DNA from: Vicia villosa
Lineage: Eukaryota; Streptophyta; Magnoliopsida; Fabales; Fabaceae
DNA: 64,000 nt
Assembly (NCBI RefSeq): GCF_029867415.1
Contig: NC_081185.1
Location: forward strand, 36,464,766-36,528,765
Reading direction: 5' to 3'
The translations under genes and the position numbers were made by a program. Position 1 is the stretch's first letter. Every line of letters begins with the position of its first letter. Below the pieces are notes generated by a model. That model saw nothing but the letters and a program-made list of their open reading frames with translations. It did not search any database and was not told the origin of the DNA. Positions 52,297-64,000 of this stretch are shown piece by piece.

Positions 52297-54899
52297 CTAG
52301 TAATAAACTCGTGCGTTCGCACAGATTCTCGTCGCGAAAAAATGATAATTAAATATATAGAAAAATGTCTGATACCTTTGAAAAAAATAAATTGAATGTA
52401 TAGAAAGATATCTGATACGCGTGAAAAAATAATAAGAATGTAAAAGATAATAATTAAATGTATAGAAAAATGTCTGGTAGCAGTGAATTCAGTATTTTCA
52501 TGTCCTGTTAATAATCAATATTTTGATCAATAAATTTATGTCTAGTTAATAATCAATATAATAAGAGTGTAAAAAAGAAAACAATATTATTTAATCGAAA
52601 GAGCTTATTAAAAAACATATTTTAATTTATATATGGATTAAAAAATAAAATTATTTGGATTAAAAAAATTGTTTCTATTTATTAAAAAAATATAAAAATT
52701 TAGTCATTAATCGTGACACAACTTTTTTTGAGATGACACAATTTTGGTCCTTGATTATTCATATACTTCATTTTCTGTACGAGATTATTAACATACATTT
52801 ATTTTAAATTTTTTATTATAATTATAATAGTTAAGACTAAATTATAATTCTCTGTTTTAAAATATCCATACAACCCTTTTAAAACTTTTAAAATAAATTT
52901 TACTAAACATTACATTACAATACACCATTTAATTTCTATTATATTTTAATCTAAGTTTTATCAAAAGTTTTTTTTTTTGTAGACACTTTTTCAAACCAAA
53001 GCATGGTCATGCTTCCACAAATATCCATCAACAGTTTGGTGATATAATGACTTTGGTAAAAGTGTAGAAAAGGTGCAGACTAAATTCAAATCAATCAAAT
53101 AATTAATTAGAATTAATTAGAATAAATTATAATAAATATGATAGGAAGAGTTGTAATATGTGTCACATTGTGTTGTAGTCATGTAGACATATAGCAGTAA
53201 TAATTAAATACTCCTGTCGAGTTTAGTTTCTTGAAAAAAGACATAATATTATACCCATATAAATTAACTTGCAGATTCTTACTTCAAGAAAAAAATGTTT
53301 ACACACTTCATATAATAAAAATTAAATATATTTTAGAATCACTTATTTTTTTTCAATTTTACCCTCAAAAACTCATATTAAGGACATTATTTTTTTTACT
53401 CAGTACATAGTATACACATTTGTTTACAATTAAGTGGCAGTTTAGAAAAAAATTGAGAAATGTTTGTCTTGATATAGCGTAATTTAATAATTATTATAAT
53501 ATAACAACAATGATTTTTAAACTTTAACATCAAGATTATGTAATAAATTATATAATATAACAATATTGAATAGTGATTGGTAATTATTACAAATATTATA
53601 ACATTGACTCCACCTTTACTTGATAAATACCATAAAAAAAATCAGTATTAATAATAATAAACATAAAACAATTTAATAATAAAAATAAATGTCAAACATT
53701 AAAAAAAATGAATTCAATTTAATAATGACACGAAGGGATTATGGTGAAATTTTCATATTAATGTAAAAAATATATTTACATAAATATTTATAATCTCTAT
53801 AAACAACTATAATTAACTCTCTATTTTGACTCAGGTAAAATGGTGAGACTAATGTTCTCAGATCCCTATAGACAATAAACAAAAACAATTACAACAATTT
53901 GTATGCAATAGTATATCACTTTTAAGATTTGTTAAAAACTTAACATCAATTATTTATGTTTATTGGTGTAGTAATAAAGTAATATATTTTCAATCTTTAT
54001 TTTCGAATTTGTTACATTTTCTTGCATTGGAATGTGTTTTGAACCTTAAAATAAAATCATTTACTTTTGTTGGCTAAGTCTATGTTATCACAAAAAAAAC
54101 TTTAGCATTAAAATTGTTTAATACAAAAATCATTAAAATGACTATTATGATAATGAATGATAGTGAATAATAAGAAATTAAATGATAATTAAATTAATCA
54201 AATTTATTGAAATTTATTAGCTACCATAAATTAATACAAAATATCATAATTTCTATTTGTATAAAAGCATATCGTTTTCTTGTAAGTATTACCTTTATAT
54301 AATTTAATATTAAAACAAATCTTTTAAATTTTAAGCATATAAGAAGTTATTAAAAAATTCATAAACTCATTAAACATTTTTTTTTTCATAATGCTGTATG
54401 AACAGGATATTTAGCAAACAATGGAAGAAGGAAAACCATTTTTCGGTGCAACGTCAGAATGCATTAATTGTGGAGATGTGATTGAGTTGGGTCAAAAATA
54501 ATAAAATAGACTGTATTGTGTTGCCCGAAAAATATTTGCATTGTCCAATGTCTCATGTTATCCATTATGGAAAAGATTAATTAAAATATAGTATATCCAC
54601 TTGCAGGACAATTTATTTTCAAAGATAGTGGTTATATACAAAAGTTGTTTTTGTATGCAACCTGTTAATAGTAATATTAGATGGATAAATTTAGTGAATA
54701 ATTAACCAAATTATATATACCTAAGTTTCTTTCTTTATCTTTTAATTCATTATATATAATATCTTATAAATAAATGTTTTTATATTAATAAATGATAATT
54801 TTTTATATTTTTTAGATTAATAGTTTACTTTTTTTTCATTATTATTTTTTTTTTGCTTTCAGTAAATACTTAAAAAAAAGTAATTTATTATATTATAGA
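52297..54899 (-). mobile_element. Second Helitron-like element, opposite orientation (tentative)
   Basis: On the minus strand TGTGCGAACGCACGAG, then TTTATTACTAG, ends near 52297: the same hairpin-plus-CTAG design as the plus-strand terminus 33 bp away, but followed by G not T. A possible 5' end TCTATAATATAATAAA begins at 54899 after an A. The interior is AT-rich and non-coding. Confidence 0.3.
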
Positions 54900-55225
54900 T
54901 AATGAGTGGATTTAAAAATGGTTAATCATAATAATAGATTTAAAAAAAAATATTTGACTTATCTTAGCATATGATATTCATGTTTTACTCCATTTCTCTT
55001 CTCTTTGCTATCAATATTTTATTCTTCAAACTTTTATACAAGATTCAGAATCAGATTTTTCAGTAGATGAACAATAAAAAATGAAATCTTTTGTAGAAGA
55101 TAGCAGATCTGCAAGCTGAAAAAAAATGAAAAACAAATCACAAAAGTGTAGATGATACACATTTTAGTCAATAAAACGTAACCATTTCAAATCCGACCAT
55201 AACCACTCTCGCCGTCGGAAACATT
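54900..55225. other. AT-rich sequence left of the tandem array
   Basis: No gene. The array's sequence starts at about 55226, after GCCGTCGGAAACATT, which does not recur in the array. Confidence 0.5.
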
Positions 55226-55552
55226 GTAAAAAAAACCAATAAATATTAACACAAAGACGAAACAGAATCAAAAATCAACACAAAGACTAATGATGATAAA
55301 AAAATGATAACTTTTTTAAAAATAATAACCATAATAATGATAACTTTTTATGAAACAATAACCATAAAAATGATAACTTTTATCAAAATAACCATATAAA
55401 TGATAACTTTTTTTGTTAACCTCATCAAACCATAACATAAAACTCGGAAGCATCACATATTAGCTATGAGAAAGAAAAATAAAATGTTGATGAAGATGAA
55501 TGAGTGAATTCAGTAATGTTGTGAGTAAAAACAGATCTGGAAAAAATATTAC

Positions 55553-56060
55553 CTCCATTAAAAGGTCAAGAAGGTTGTAATGAATCCCAAAAAAGTTATT
55601 CATCTTCTCCATTGCTTGTCCTTGCATTAACCACAAACCTTAAACTCTTGCAAACGAAAGTAGGAGAACAATGGTAGATCGAAGTAGCCTTTTTTAATTG
55701 GTACCCTTTTCTTCATTTTTGTTATTTTTGTTTGTAAGAGGGATGATTTACATAGAGAAAAAGAAGAAAAATGGTTTCTTTTTATAAAAAAACAGAAGAA
55801 GGGAGAATCATGTTTGCATTTGTGTTAAAAGAAACATTGTTAGAAGAAAAGAAGAAGAAGAAGGAGGTAAGATCTGAGAAACAACAGTGGGAAAGAGAGA
55901 GGATAAACCAGGAAAGTTTATGGAGAAAGAAAGAGAAAATGCATAGAAAAGACTTTTGAGTAATAGTATGGGAAAGCAAATATTTGTGTTCTCAATGTAG
56001 CATAGGAATAGGAAGTAGAAAAGGAAATAGAAAAGGAAATCAAAGAAGGTATCCACGTGG
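55553..56060 (-). promoter_or_regulatory. Promoter/first-exon-like cassette in each array unit (first unit shown)
   Basis: Reading the minus strand: G-box CCACGTGG (about 56053-56060), TATAAAAAG (about 55783-55791), then ATG at 55627 opening 25 codons (MQGQAMEKMNNFFGIHYNLL...) that end at GGAG followed by GTAATATT, a splice-donor-like site at 55552. The same order is kept in every unit. No second exon is found in the unit, so the gene identity is unknown. This is an inference from motif order. Confidence 0.3.
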
Positions 56061-57101
56061 CTCATCTAGGAAGCAAAGGGGCAGAATTGTATTTTCCAGA
56101 CCATTAAACTTTCTTATATTCGGTAAAAAAAAACCAATAAATATTAACACAAAGACGAAACAGAATCAGAAAAATCAACACAAAGACTAATGATGATAAA
56201 AAAATGATAACTTTTTTGAAAATAATAACCATAAAAATGATAACTTTTTATGAAACAATAACCATAAAAATGATAACTTTTTTCAAAATAACCATAAAAA
56301 TGGTAACTTTTTTTTGTTAACCTCATCAAACCATAACATAAAACTCAGAAGCATCACATATTAGCTATGAGAAAGAAAAATAAAATGTTGATGAAGATGA
56401 ATGAGTGAAATCAGTAATGTTGTGAGTAAAAACAGATCTGGAAAAAATATTACCTCCATTAAAAGGTCAAGAAGGTTGTAATGAATCCCAAAAAAGTTAT
56501 TCATCTTCTCCATTGCTTGTCCTTGCATTAACCACAAACCTTAAACTCTTGCAAACGAAAGTAGGAGAACAATGGTAGATCGAAGTAGCCTTTTTTAATT
56601 GGTACCCTTTTCTTCATTTTCGTTATTTTTGTTTGTAAGAGGGATGATTTACATAGAGAAAAAGAAGAAAAATGGTTTCTTTTTATAAAAAAACAGAAGA
56701 AGGGAGAATCATGTTTGCATTTGTGTTAAAAGAAACATTGTTAGAAGAAAAGAAGAAGAAGAAGGAGGTAAGATCTGAGAAACAACAGTGGGAAAGAGAG
56801 AGGATAAACCAGGAAAGTTTATGGAGAAAGAAAGAGAAAATGCATAGAAAAGACTTTTGAGTAATAGTATGGGAAAGCAAATATTTGTGTTCTCAATGTA
56901 GCATAGGAATAGGAAGTAGAAAAGGAAATAGAAAAGGAAATCAAAGAAGGTATCCACGTGGCTCATCTAGGAAGCAAAGGGGCAGAATTGTATTTTCCAG
57001 ACCATTAAACTTTCTTATATTCGGTAAAAAAAACCAATAAATATTAACACAAAGACGAAACACAATCAGAAAAATCAACACAAAGACTAATGATGATAAA
57101 A

Positions 57102-57212
57102 AAATGATAACTTTTTTGAAAATAATAACCATAAAAATGATAACTTTTTATGAAACCATAACCATAAAAATGATAACTTTTTTCAAAATAACCATAAAAA
57201 TGATAACTTTTT
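57102..57212. repeat. Sub-repeat block inside the 899-bp unit (one example)
   Basis: Four copies of a roughly 30-35-bp motif, ATGATAACTTTTT then ...ATAACCATAAAA, recur in every unit. Translated on the minus strand they give a KSYHFYGY repeat, a composition artefact. Confidence 0.85.
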
Positions 57213-60200
57213 TTGTTAACCTCATCAAACCATAACATAAAACTCAGAAGCATCACATATTAGCTATGAGAAAGAAAAATAAAATGTTGATGAAGATGAA
57301 TGAGTGAAATCAGTAATGTTGTGAGTAAAAACAGATCTGGAAAAAATATTACCTCCATTAAAAGGTCAAGAAGGTTGTAATGAATCCCAAAAAAGTTATT
57401 CATCTTCTCCATTGCTTGTCCTTGCATTAACCACAAACCTTAAACTCTTGCAAACGAAAGTAGGAGAACAATCGTAGATCGAAGTAGCCTTTTTTAATTG
57501 GTACCCTTTTGTTCATTTTCGTTATTTTTGTTTGTAAGAGGGATGATTTACATAGAGAAAAAGAAGAAAAATGGTTTCTTTTTATAAAAAAACAGAAGAA
57601 GGGAGAATCATGTTTGCATTTGTGTTAAAAGAAACATTGTTAGAAGAAAAGAAGAAGAAGAAGGAGGTACGATCTGAGAAACAACAGTGGGAAAGAGAGA
57701 GGATAAACCAGGAAAGTTTATGGAGAAAGAAAGAGAAAATGCATAGAAAAGACTTTTGAGTAATAGTATGGGAAAGCAAATATTTGTGTTCTCAATGTAG
57801 CATAGGAATAGGAAGTAGAAAAGGAAATAGAAAAGGAAATCAAAGAAGGTATCCACGTGGCTCATCTAGGAAGCAAAGGGGCAGAATTGTATTTTCCAGA
57901 CCATTAAACTTTCTTATATTCGGTAAAAAAAACCAATAAATATTAACACAAAGACGAAACACAATCAGAAAAATCAACACAAAGACTAATGATGATAAAA
58001 AAATGATAACTTTTTTGAAAATAATAACCATAAAAATGATAACTTTTTATGAAACCATAACCATAAAAATGATAACTTTTTTCAAAATAACCATAAAAAT
58101 GATAACTTTTTTTGTTAACCTCATCAAACCATAACATAAAACTCAGAAGCATCACATATTAGCTATGAGAAAGAAAAATAAAATGTTGATGAAGATGAAT
58201 GAGTGAAATCAGTAATGTTGTGAGTAAAAACAGATCTGGAAAAAATATTACCTCCATTAAAAGGTCAAGAAGGTTGTAATGAATCCCAAAAAAGTTATTC
58301 ATCTTCTCCATTGCTTGTCCTTGCATTAACCACAAACCTTAAACTCTTGCAAACGAAAGTAGGAGAACAATCGTAGATCGAAGTAGCCTTTTTTAATTGG
58401 TACCCTTTTGTTCATTTTCGTTATTTTTGTTTGTAAGAGGGATGATTTACATAGAGAAAAAGAAGAAAAATGGTTTCTTTTTATAAAAAAACAGAAGAAG
58501 GGAGAATCATGTTTGCATTTGTGTTAAAAGAAACATTGTTAGAAGAAAAGAAGAAGAAGAAGGAGGTAAGATCTGAGAAACAACAGTGGGAAAGAGAGAG
58601 GATAAACCAGGAAAGTTTATGGAGAAAGAAAGAGAAAATGCATAGAAAAGACTTTTGAGTAATAGTATGGGAAAGCAAATATTTGTGTTCTCAATGTAGC
58701 ATAGGAATAGGAAGTAGAAAAGGAAATAGAAAAGGAAATCAAAGAAGGTATCCACGTGGCTCATCTAGGAAGCAAAGGGGCAGAATTGTATTTTCCAGAC
58801 CATTAAACTTTCTTATATTCGGTAAAAAAAACCAATAAATATTAACACAAAGACGAAACACAATCAGAAAAATCAACACAAAGACTAATGATGATAAAAA
58901 AATGATAACTTTTTTGAAAATAATAACCATAAAAATGATAACTTTTTATGAAACCATAACCATAAAAATGATAACTTTTTTCAAAATAACCATAAAAATG
59001 ATAACTTTTTTTGTTAACCTCATCAAACCATAACATAAAACTCAGAAGCATCACATATTAGCTATGAGAAAGAAAAATAAAATGTTGATGAAGATGAATG
59101 AGTGAAATCAGTAATGTTGTGAGTAAAAACAGATCTGGAAAAAATATTACCTCCATTAAAAGGTCAAGAAGGTTGTAATGAATCCCAAAAAAGTTATTCA
59201 TCTTCTCCATTGCTTGTCCTTGCATTAACCACAAACCTTAAACTCTTGCAAACGAAAGTAGGAGAACAATCGTAGATCGAAGTAGCCTTTTTTAATTGGT
59301 ACCCTTTTGTTCATTTTCGTTATTTTTGTTTGTAAGAGGGATGATTTACATAGAGAAAAAGAAGAAAAATGGTTTCTTTTTATAAAAAAACAGAAGAAGG
59401 GAGAATCATGTTTGCATTTGTGTTAAAAGAAACATTGTTAGAAGAAAAGAAGAAGAAGAAGGAGGTAAGATCTGAGAAACAACAGTGGGAAAGAGAGAGG
59501 ATAAACCAGGAAAGTTTATGGAGAAAGAAAGAGAAAATGCATAGAAAAGACTTTTGAGTAATAGTATGGGAAAGCAAATATTTGTGTTCTCAATGTAGCA
59601 TAGGAATAGGAAGTAGAAAAGGAAATAGAAAAGGAAATCAAAGAAGGTATCCACGTGGCTCATCTAGGAAGCAAAGGGGCAGAATTGTATTTTCCAGACC
59701 ATTAAACTTTCTTATATTCGGTAAAAAAAACCAATAAATATTAACACAAAGACGAAACACAATCAGAAAAATCAACACAAAGACTAATGATGATAAAAAA
59801 ATGATAACTTTTTTGAAAATAATAACCATAAAAATGATAACTTTTTATGAAACCATAACCATAAAAATGATAACTTTTTTCAAAATAACCATAAAAATGA
59901 TAACTTTTTTTGTTAACCTCATCAAACCATAACATAAAACTCAGAAGCATCACATATTAGCTATGAGAAAGAAAAATAAAATGTTGATGAAGATGAATGA
60001 GTGAAATCAGTAATGTTGTGAGTAAAAACAGATCTGGAAAAAATATTACCTCCATTAAAAGGTCAAGAAGGTTGTAATGAATCCCAAAAAAGTTATTCAT
60101 CTTCTCCATTGCTTGTCCTTGCATTAACCACAAACCTTAAACTCTTGCAAACGAAAGTAGGAGAACAATCGTAGATCGAAGTAGCCTTTTTTAATTGGTA

Positions 60201-63200
60201 CCCTTTTGTTCATTTTCGTTATTTTTGTTTGTAAGAGGGATGATTTACATAGAGAAAAAGAAGAAAAATGGTTTCTTTTTATAAAAAAACAGAAGAAGGG
60301 AGAATCATGTTTGCATTTGTGTTAAAAGAAACATTGTTAGAAGAAAAGAAGAAGAAGAAGGAGGTAAGATCTGAGAAACAACAGTGGGAAAGAGAGAGGA
60401 TAAACCAGGAAAGTTTATGGAGAAAGAAAGAGAAAATGCATAGAAAAGACTTTTGAGTAATAGTATGGGAAAGCAAATATTTGTGTTCTCAATGTAGCAT
60501 AGGAATAGGAAGTAGAAAAGGAAATAGAAAAGGAAATCAAAGAAGGTATCCACGTGGCTCATCTAGGAAGCAAAGGGGCAGAATTGTATTTTCCAGACCA
60601 TTAAACTTTCTTATATTCGGTAAAAAAAACCAATAAATATTAACACAAAGACGAAACACAATCAGAAAAATCAACACAAAGACTAATGATGATAAAAAAA
60701 TGATAACTTTTTTGAAAATAATAACCATAAAAATGATAACTTTTTATGAAACCATAACCATAAAAATGATAACTTTTTTCAAAATAACCATAAAAATGAT
60801 AACTTTTTTTGTTAACCTCATCAAACCATAACATAAAACTCAGAAGCATCACATATTAGCTATGAGAAAGAAAAATAAAATGTTGATGAAGATGAATGAG
60901 TGAAATCAGTAATGTTGTGAGTAAAAACAGATCTGGAAAAAATATTACCTCCATTAAAAGGTCAAGAAGGTTGTAATGAATCCCAAAAAAGTTATTCATC
61001 TTCTCCATTGCTTGTCCTTGCATTAACCACAAACCTTAAACTCTTGCAAACGAAAGTAGGAGAACAATCGTAGATCGAAGTAGCCTTTTTTAATTGGTAC
61101 CCTTTTGTTCATTTTCGTTATTTTTGTTTGTAAGAGGGATGATTTACATAGAGAAAAAGAAGAAAAATGGTTTCTTTTTATAAAAAAACAGAAGAAGGGA
61201 GAATCATGTTTGCATTTGTGTTAAAAGAAACATTGTTAGAAGAAAAGAAGAAGAAGAAGGAGGTAAGATCTGAGAAACAACAGTGGGAAAGAGAGAGGAT
61301 AAACCAGGAAAGTTTATGGAGAAAGAAAGAGAAAATGCATAGAAAAGACTTTTGAGTAATAGTATGGGAAAGCAAATATTTGTGTTCTCAATGTAGCATA
61401 GGAATAGGAAGTAGAAAAGGAAATAGAAAAGGAAATCAAAGAAGGTATCCACGTGGCTCATCTAGGAAGCAAAGGGGCAGAATTGTATTTTCCAGACCAT
61501 TAAACTTTCTTATATTCGGTAAAAAAAACCAATAAATATTAACACAAAGACGAAACACAATCAGAAAAATCAACACAAAGACTAATGATGATAAAAAAAT
61601 GATAACTTTTTTGAAAATAATAACCATAAAAATGATAACTTTTTATGAAACCATAACCATAAAAATGATAACTTTTTTCAAAATAACCATAAAAATGATA
61701 ACTTTTTTTGTTAACCTCATCAAACCATAACATAAAACTCAGAAGCATCACATATTAGCTATGAGAAAGAAAAATAAAATGTTGATGAAGATGAATGAGT
61801 GAAATCAGTAATGTTGTGAGTAAAAACAGATCTGGAAAAAATATTACCTCCATTAAAAGGTCAAGAAGGTTGTAATGAATCCCAAAAAAGTTATTCATCT
61901 TCTCCATTGCTTGTCCTTGCATTAACCACAAACCTTAAACTCTTGCAAACGAAAGTAGGAGAACAATCGTAGATCGAAGTAGCCTTTTTTAATTGGTACC
62001 CTTTTGTTCATTTTCGTTATTTTTGTTTGTAAGAGGGATGATTTACATAGAGAAAAAGAAGAAAAATGGTTTCTTTTTATAAAAAAACAGAAGAAGGGAG
62101 AATCATGTTTGCATTTGTGTTAAAAGAAACATTGTTAGAAGAAAAGAAGAAGAAGAAGGAGGTAAGATCTGAGAAACAACAGTGGGAAAGAGAGAGGATA
62201 AACCAGGAAAGTTTATGGAGAAAGAAAGAGAAAATGCATAGAAAAGACTTTTGAGTAATAGTATGGGAAAGCAAATATTTGTGTTCTCAATGTAGCATAG
62301 GAATAGGAAGTAGAAAAGGAAATAGAAAAGGAAATCAAAGAAGGTATCCACGTGGCTCATCTAGGAAGCAAAGGGGCAGAATTGTATTTTCCAGACCATT
62401 AAACTTTCTTATATTCGGTAAAAAAAACCAATAAATATTAACACAAAGACGAAACACAATCAGAAAAATCAACACAAAGACTAATGATGATAAAAAAATG
62501 ATAACTTTTTTGAAAATAATAACCATAAAAATGATAACTTTTTATGAAACCATAACCATAAAAATGATAACTTTTTTCAAAATAACCATAAAAATGATAA
62601 CTTTTTTTGTTAACCTCATCAAACCATAACATAAAACTCAGAAGCATCACATATTAGCTATGAGAAAGAAAAATAAAATGTTGATGAAGATGAATGAGTG
62701 AAATCAGTAATGTTGTGAGTAAAAACAGATCTGGAAAAAATATTACCTCCATTAAAAGGTCAAGAAGGTTGTAATGAATCCCAAAAAAGTTATTCATCTT
62801 CTCCATTGCTTGTCCTTGCATTAACCACAAACCTTAAACTCTTGCAAACGAAAGTAGGAGAACAATCGTAGATCGAAGTAGCCTTTTTTAATTGGTACCC
62901 TTTTGTTCATTTTCGTTATTTTTGTTTGTAAGAGGGATGATTTACATAGAGAAAAAGAAGAAAAATGGTTTCTTTTTATAAAAAAACAGAAGAAGGGAGA
63001 ATCATGTTTGCATTTGTGTTAAAAGAAACATTGTTAGAAGAAAAGAAGAAGAAGAAGGAGGTAAGATCTGAGAAACAACAGTGGGAAAGAGAGAGGATAA
63101 ACCAGGAAAGTTTATGGAGAAAGAAAGAGAAAATGCATAGAAAAGACTTTTGAGTAATAGTATGGGAAAGCAAATATTTGTGTTCTCAATGTAGCATAGG

Positions 63201-64000
63201 AATAGGAAGTAGAAAAGGAAATAGAAAAGGAAATCAAAGAAGGTATCCACGTGGCTCATCTAGGAAGCAAAGGGGCAGAATTGTATTTTCCAGACCATTA
63301 AACTTTCTTATATTCGGTAAAAAAAACCAATAAATATTAACACAAAGACGAAACACAATCAGAAAAATCAACACAAAGACTAATGATGATAAAAAAATGA
63401 TAACTTTTTTGAAAATAATAACCATAAAAATGATAACTTTTTATGAAACCATAACCATAAAAATGATAACTTTTTTCAAAATAACCATAAAAATGATAAC
63501 TTTTTTTGTTAACCTCATCAAACCATAACATAAAACTCAGAAGCATCACATATTAGCTATGAGAAAGAAAAATAAAATGTTGATGAAGATGAATGAGTGA
63601 AATCAGTAATGTTGTGAGTAAAAACAGATCTGGAAAAAATATTACCTCCATTAAAAGGTCAAGAAGGTTGTAATGAATCCCAAAAAAGTTATTCATCTTC
63701 TCCATTGCTTGTCCTTGCATTAACCACAAACCTTAAACTCTTGCAAACGAAAGTAGGAGAACAATCGTAGATCGAAGTAGCCTTTTTTAATTGGTACCCT
63801 TTTGTTCATTTTCGTTATTTTTGTTTGTAAGAGGGATGATTTACATAGAGAAAAAGAAGAAAAATGGTTTCTTTTTATAAAAAAACAGAAGAAGGGAGAA
63901 TCATGTTTGCATTTGTGTTAAAAGAAACATTGTTAGAAGAAAAGAAGAAGAAGAAGGAGGTAAGATCTGAGAAACAACAGTGGGAAAGAGAGAGGATAAA

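Larger units (their letters stand above)
55226..64000. repeat. Tandem array of an 897-901-bp unit, at least 9.7 copies
   Basis: Unit starts (GTAAAAAAA(A)CCAATAAAT): 55226, 56123, 57024, 57923, 58822, 59721, 60620, 61519, 62418, 63317; the last runs past the window. From the third unit the period is exactly 899. Units 1 and 2 carry differences the rest do not (for example GAACAATGGTAGATC versus GAACAATCGTAGATC; TTTTCTTCATTT versus TTTTGTTCATTT). Each unit has four copies of an AACCATAAAAATGATAACTT-type sub-repeat. The recurring short frames (62 codons on plus; 65, 85, 63 and 70 on minus) show no family features and I do not call them genes. I do not recognise this unit as a described satellite. 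Confidence 0.95.

Noticed and set aside
57102..57212. AATAACCATAAAAATGATAAC repeats as a CRISPR array
   Set aside because: Repeat and spacer lengths do not fit, the 'spacers' are variants of the same motif, and the DNA is plant nuclear.
55771..63549. Recurring 62-, 65-, 85-, 63- and 70-codon frames in the tandem array as a multigene family
   Set aside because: They overlap each other on both strands, show no domain, signal or codon evidence, and persist only because the units are nearly identical.

Overview
The window is plant nuclear DNA. It is AT-rich, has a spliced intron-containing gene, and is otherwise dominated by nested LTR retrotransposons, Helitron-like termini and a long tandem array. 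Ogre-type elements (LTR beginning TGTTGTACCCC, a minus-strand primer-binding site GTGGCGACTCTGCTGGGG, an ORF1 ahead of gag), Sirevirus-type Ty1/copia elements with an extra 3' ORF, and Athila/Cyclops-like debris together point to a legume, most likely of the pea/vetch group (Fabeae) or a close relative. The family recognition is from memory and the species is an inference.

Layout. 1-7172: fragments of several retrotransposons (two inverted LTR pieces, an Athila-like 5' end with PBS and gag start, a Sirevirus-like LTR at 3109-4356, and a badly decayed minus-strand copia pol at 4370-6110). 7178-13755: a minus-strand Ogre element bounded by a GTGTG target-site duplication; it keeps a full 5' LTR, PBS and broken ORF1 but has lost gag-pol and part of the 3' LTR. 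14171-31327: a stack of nested insertions. An outer minus-strand Sirevirus-like element has its LTR split by an Athila-like insertion (15037-22179, TSD ATAGT), which is itself split by the 3' end of another Ogre-like element carrying three tandem-repeat blocks. The outer element's internal region is split by a smaller Sirevirus (23317-30177, TSD GAATT) that lacks integrase, reverse transcriptase and RNase H. 31878-41226: a pair of diverged inverted repeats encloses a nearly complete but inactivated copia element (32329-39928, TSD TTATT), split by a solo LTR (33825-35953, TSD ATGGA), and a LINE 3' fragment.

The only convincing host gene is on the minus strand at 41661-45511: a seven-exon, 483-codon-frame monodehydroascorbate reductase of the peroxisomal-membrane MDAR4 type, with all splice sites and the C-terminal membrane anchor intact. 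Just upstream of its promoter lies a 189-bp MITE with a perfect 9-bp target-site duplication. 46092-55225 is very AT-rich and mostly without recognisable genes. It holds a short retroposon with 15-bp direct repeats and two opposed Helitron-like 3' termini 33 bp apart.

From 55226 to the window end there are at least 9.7 head-to-tail copies of an 897-901-bp unit. They are nearly identical from the third copy on and more diverged at the left edge. I do not recognise this unit as a known satellite. On its minus strand each unit has an ordered G-box, TATA-like box, short ATG exon and splice-donor-like site, so it may be an amplified promoter/first-exon fragment. This is the most unusual feature in the window.
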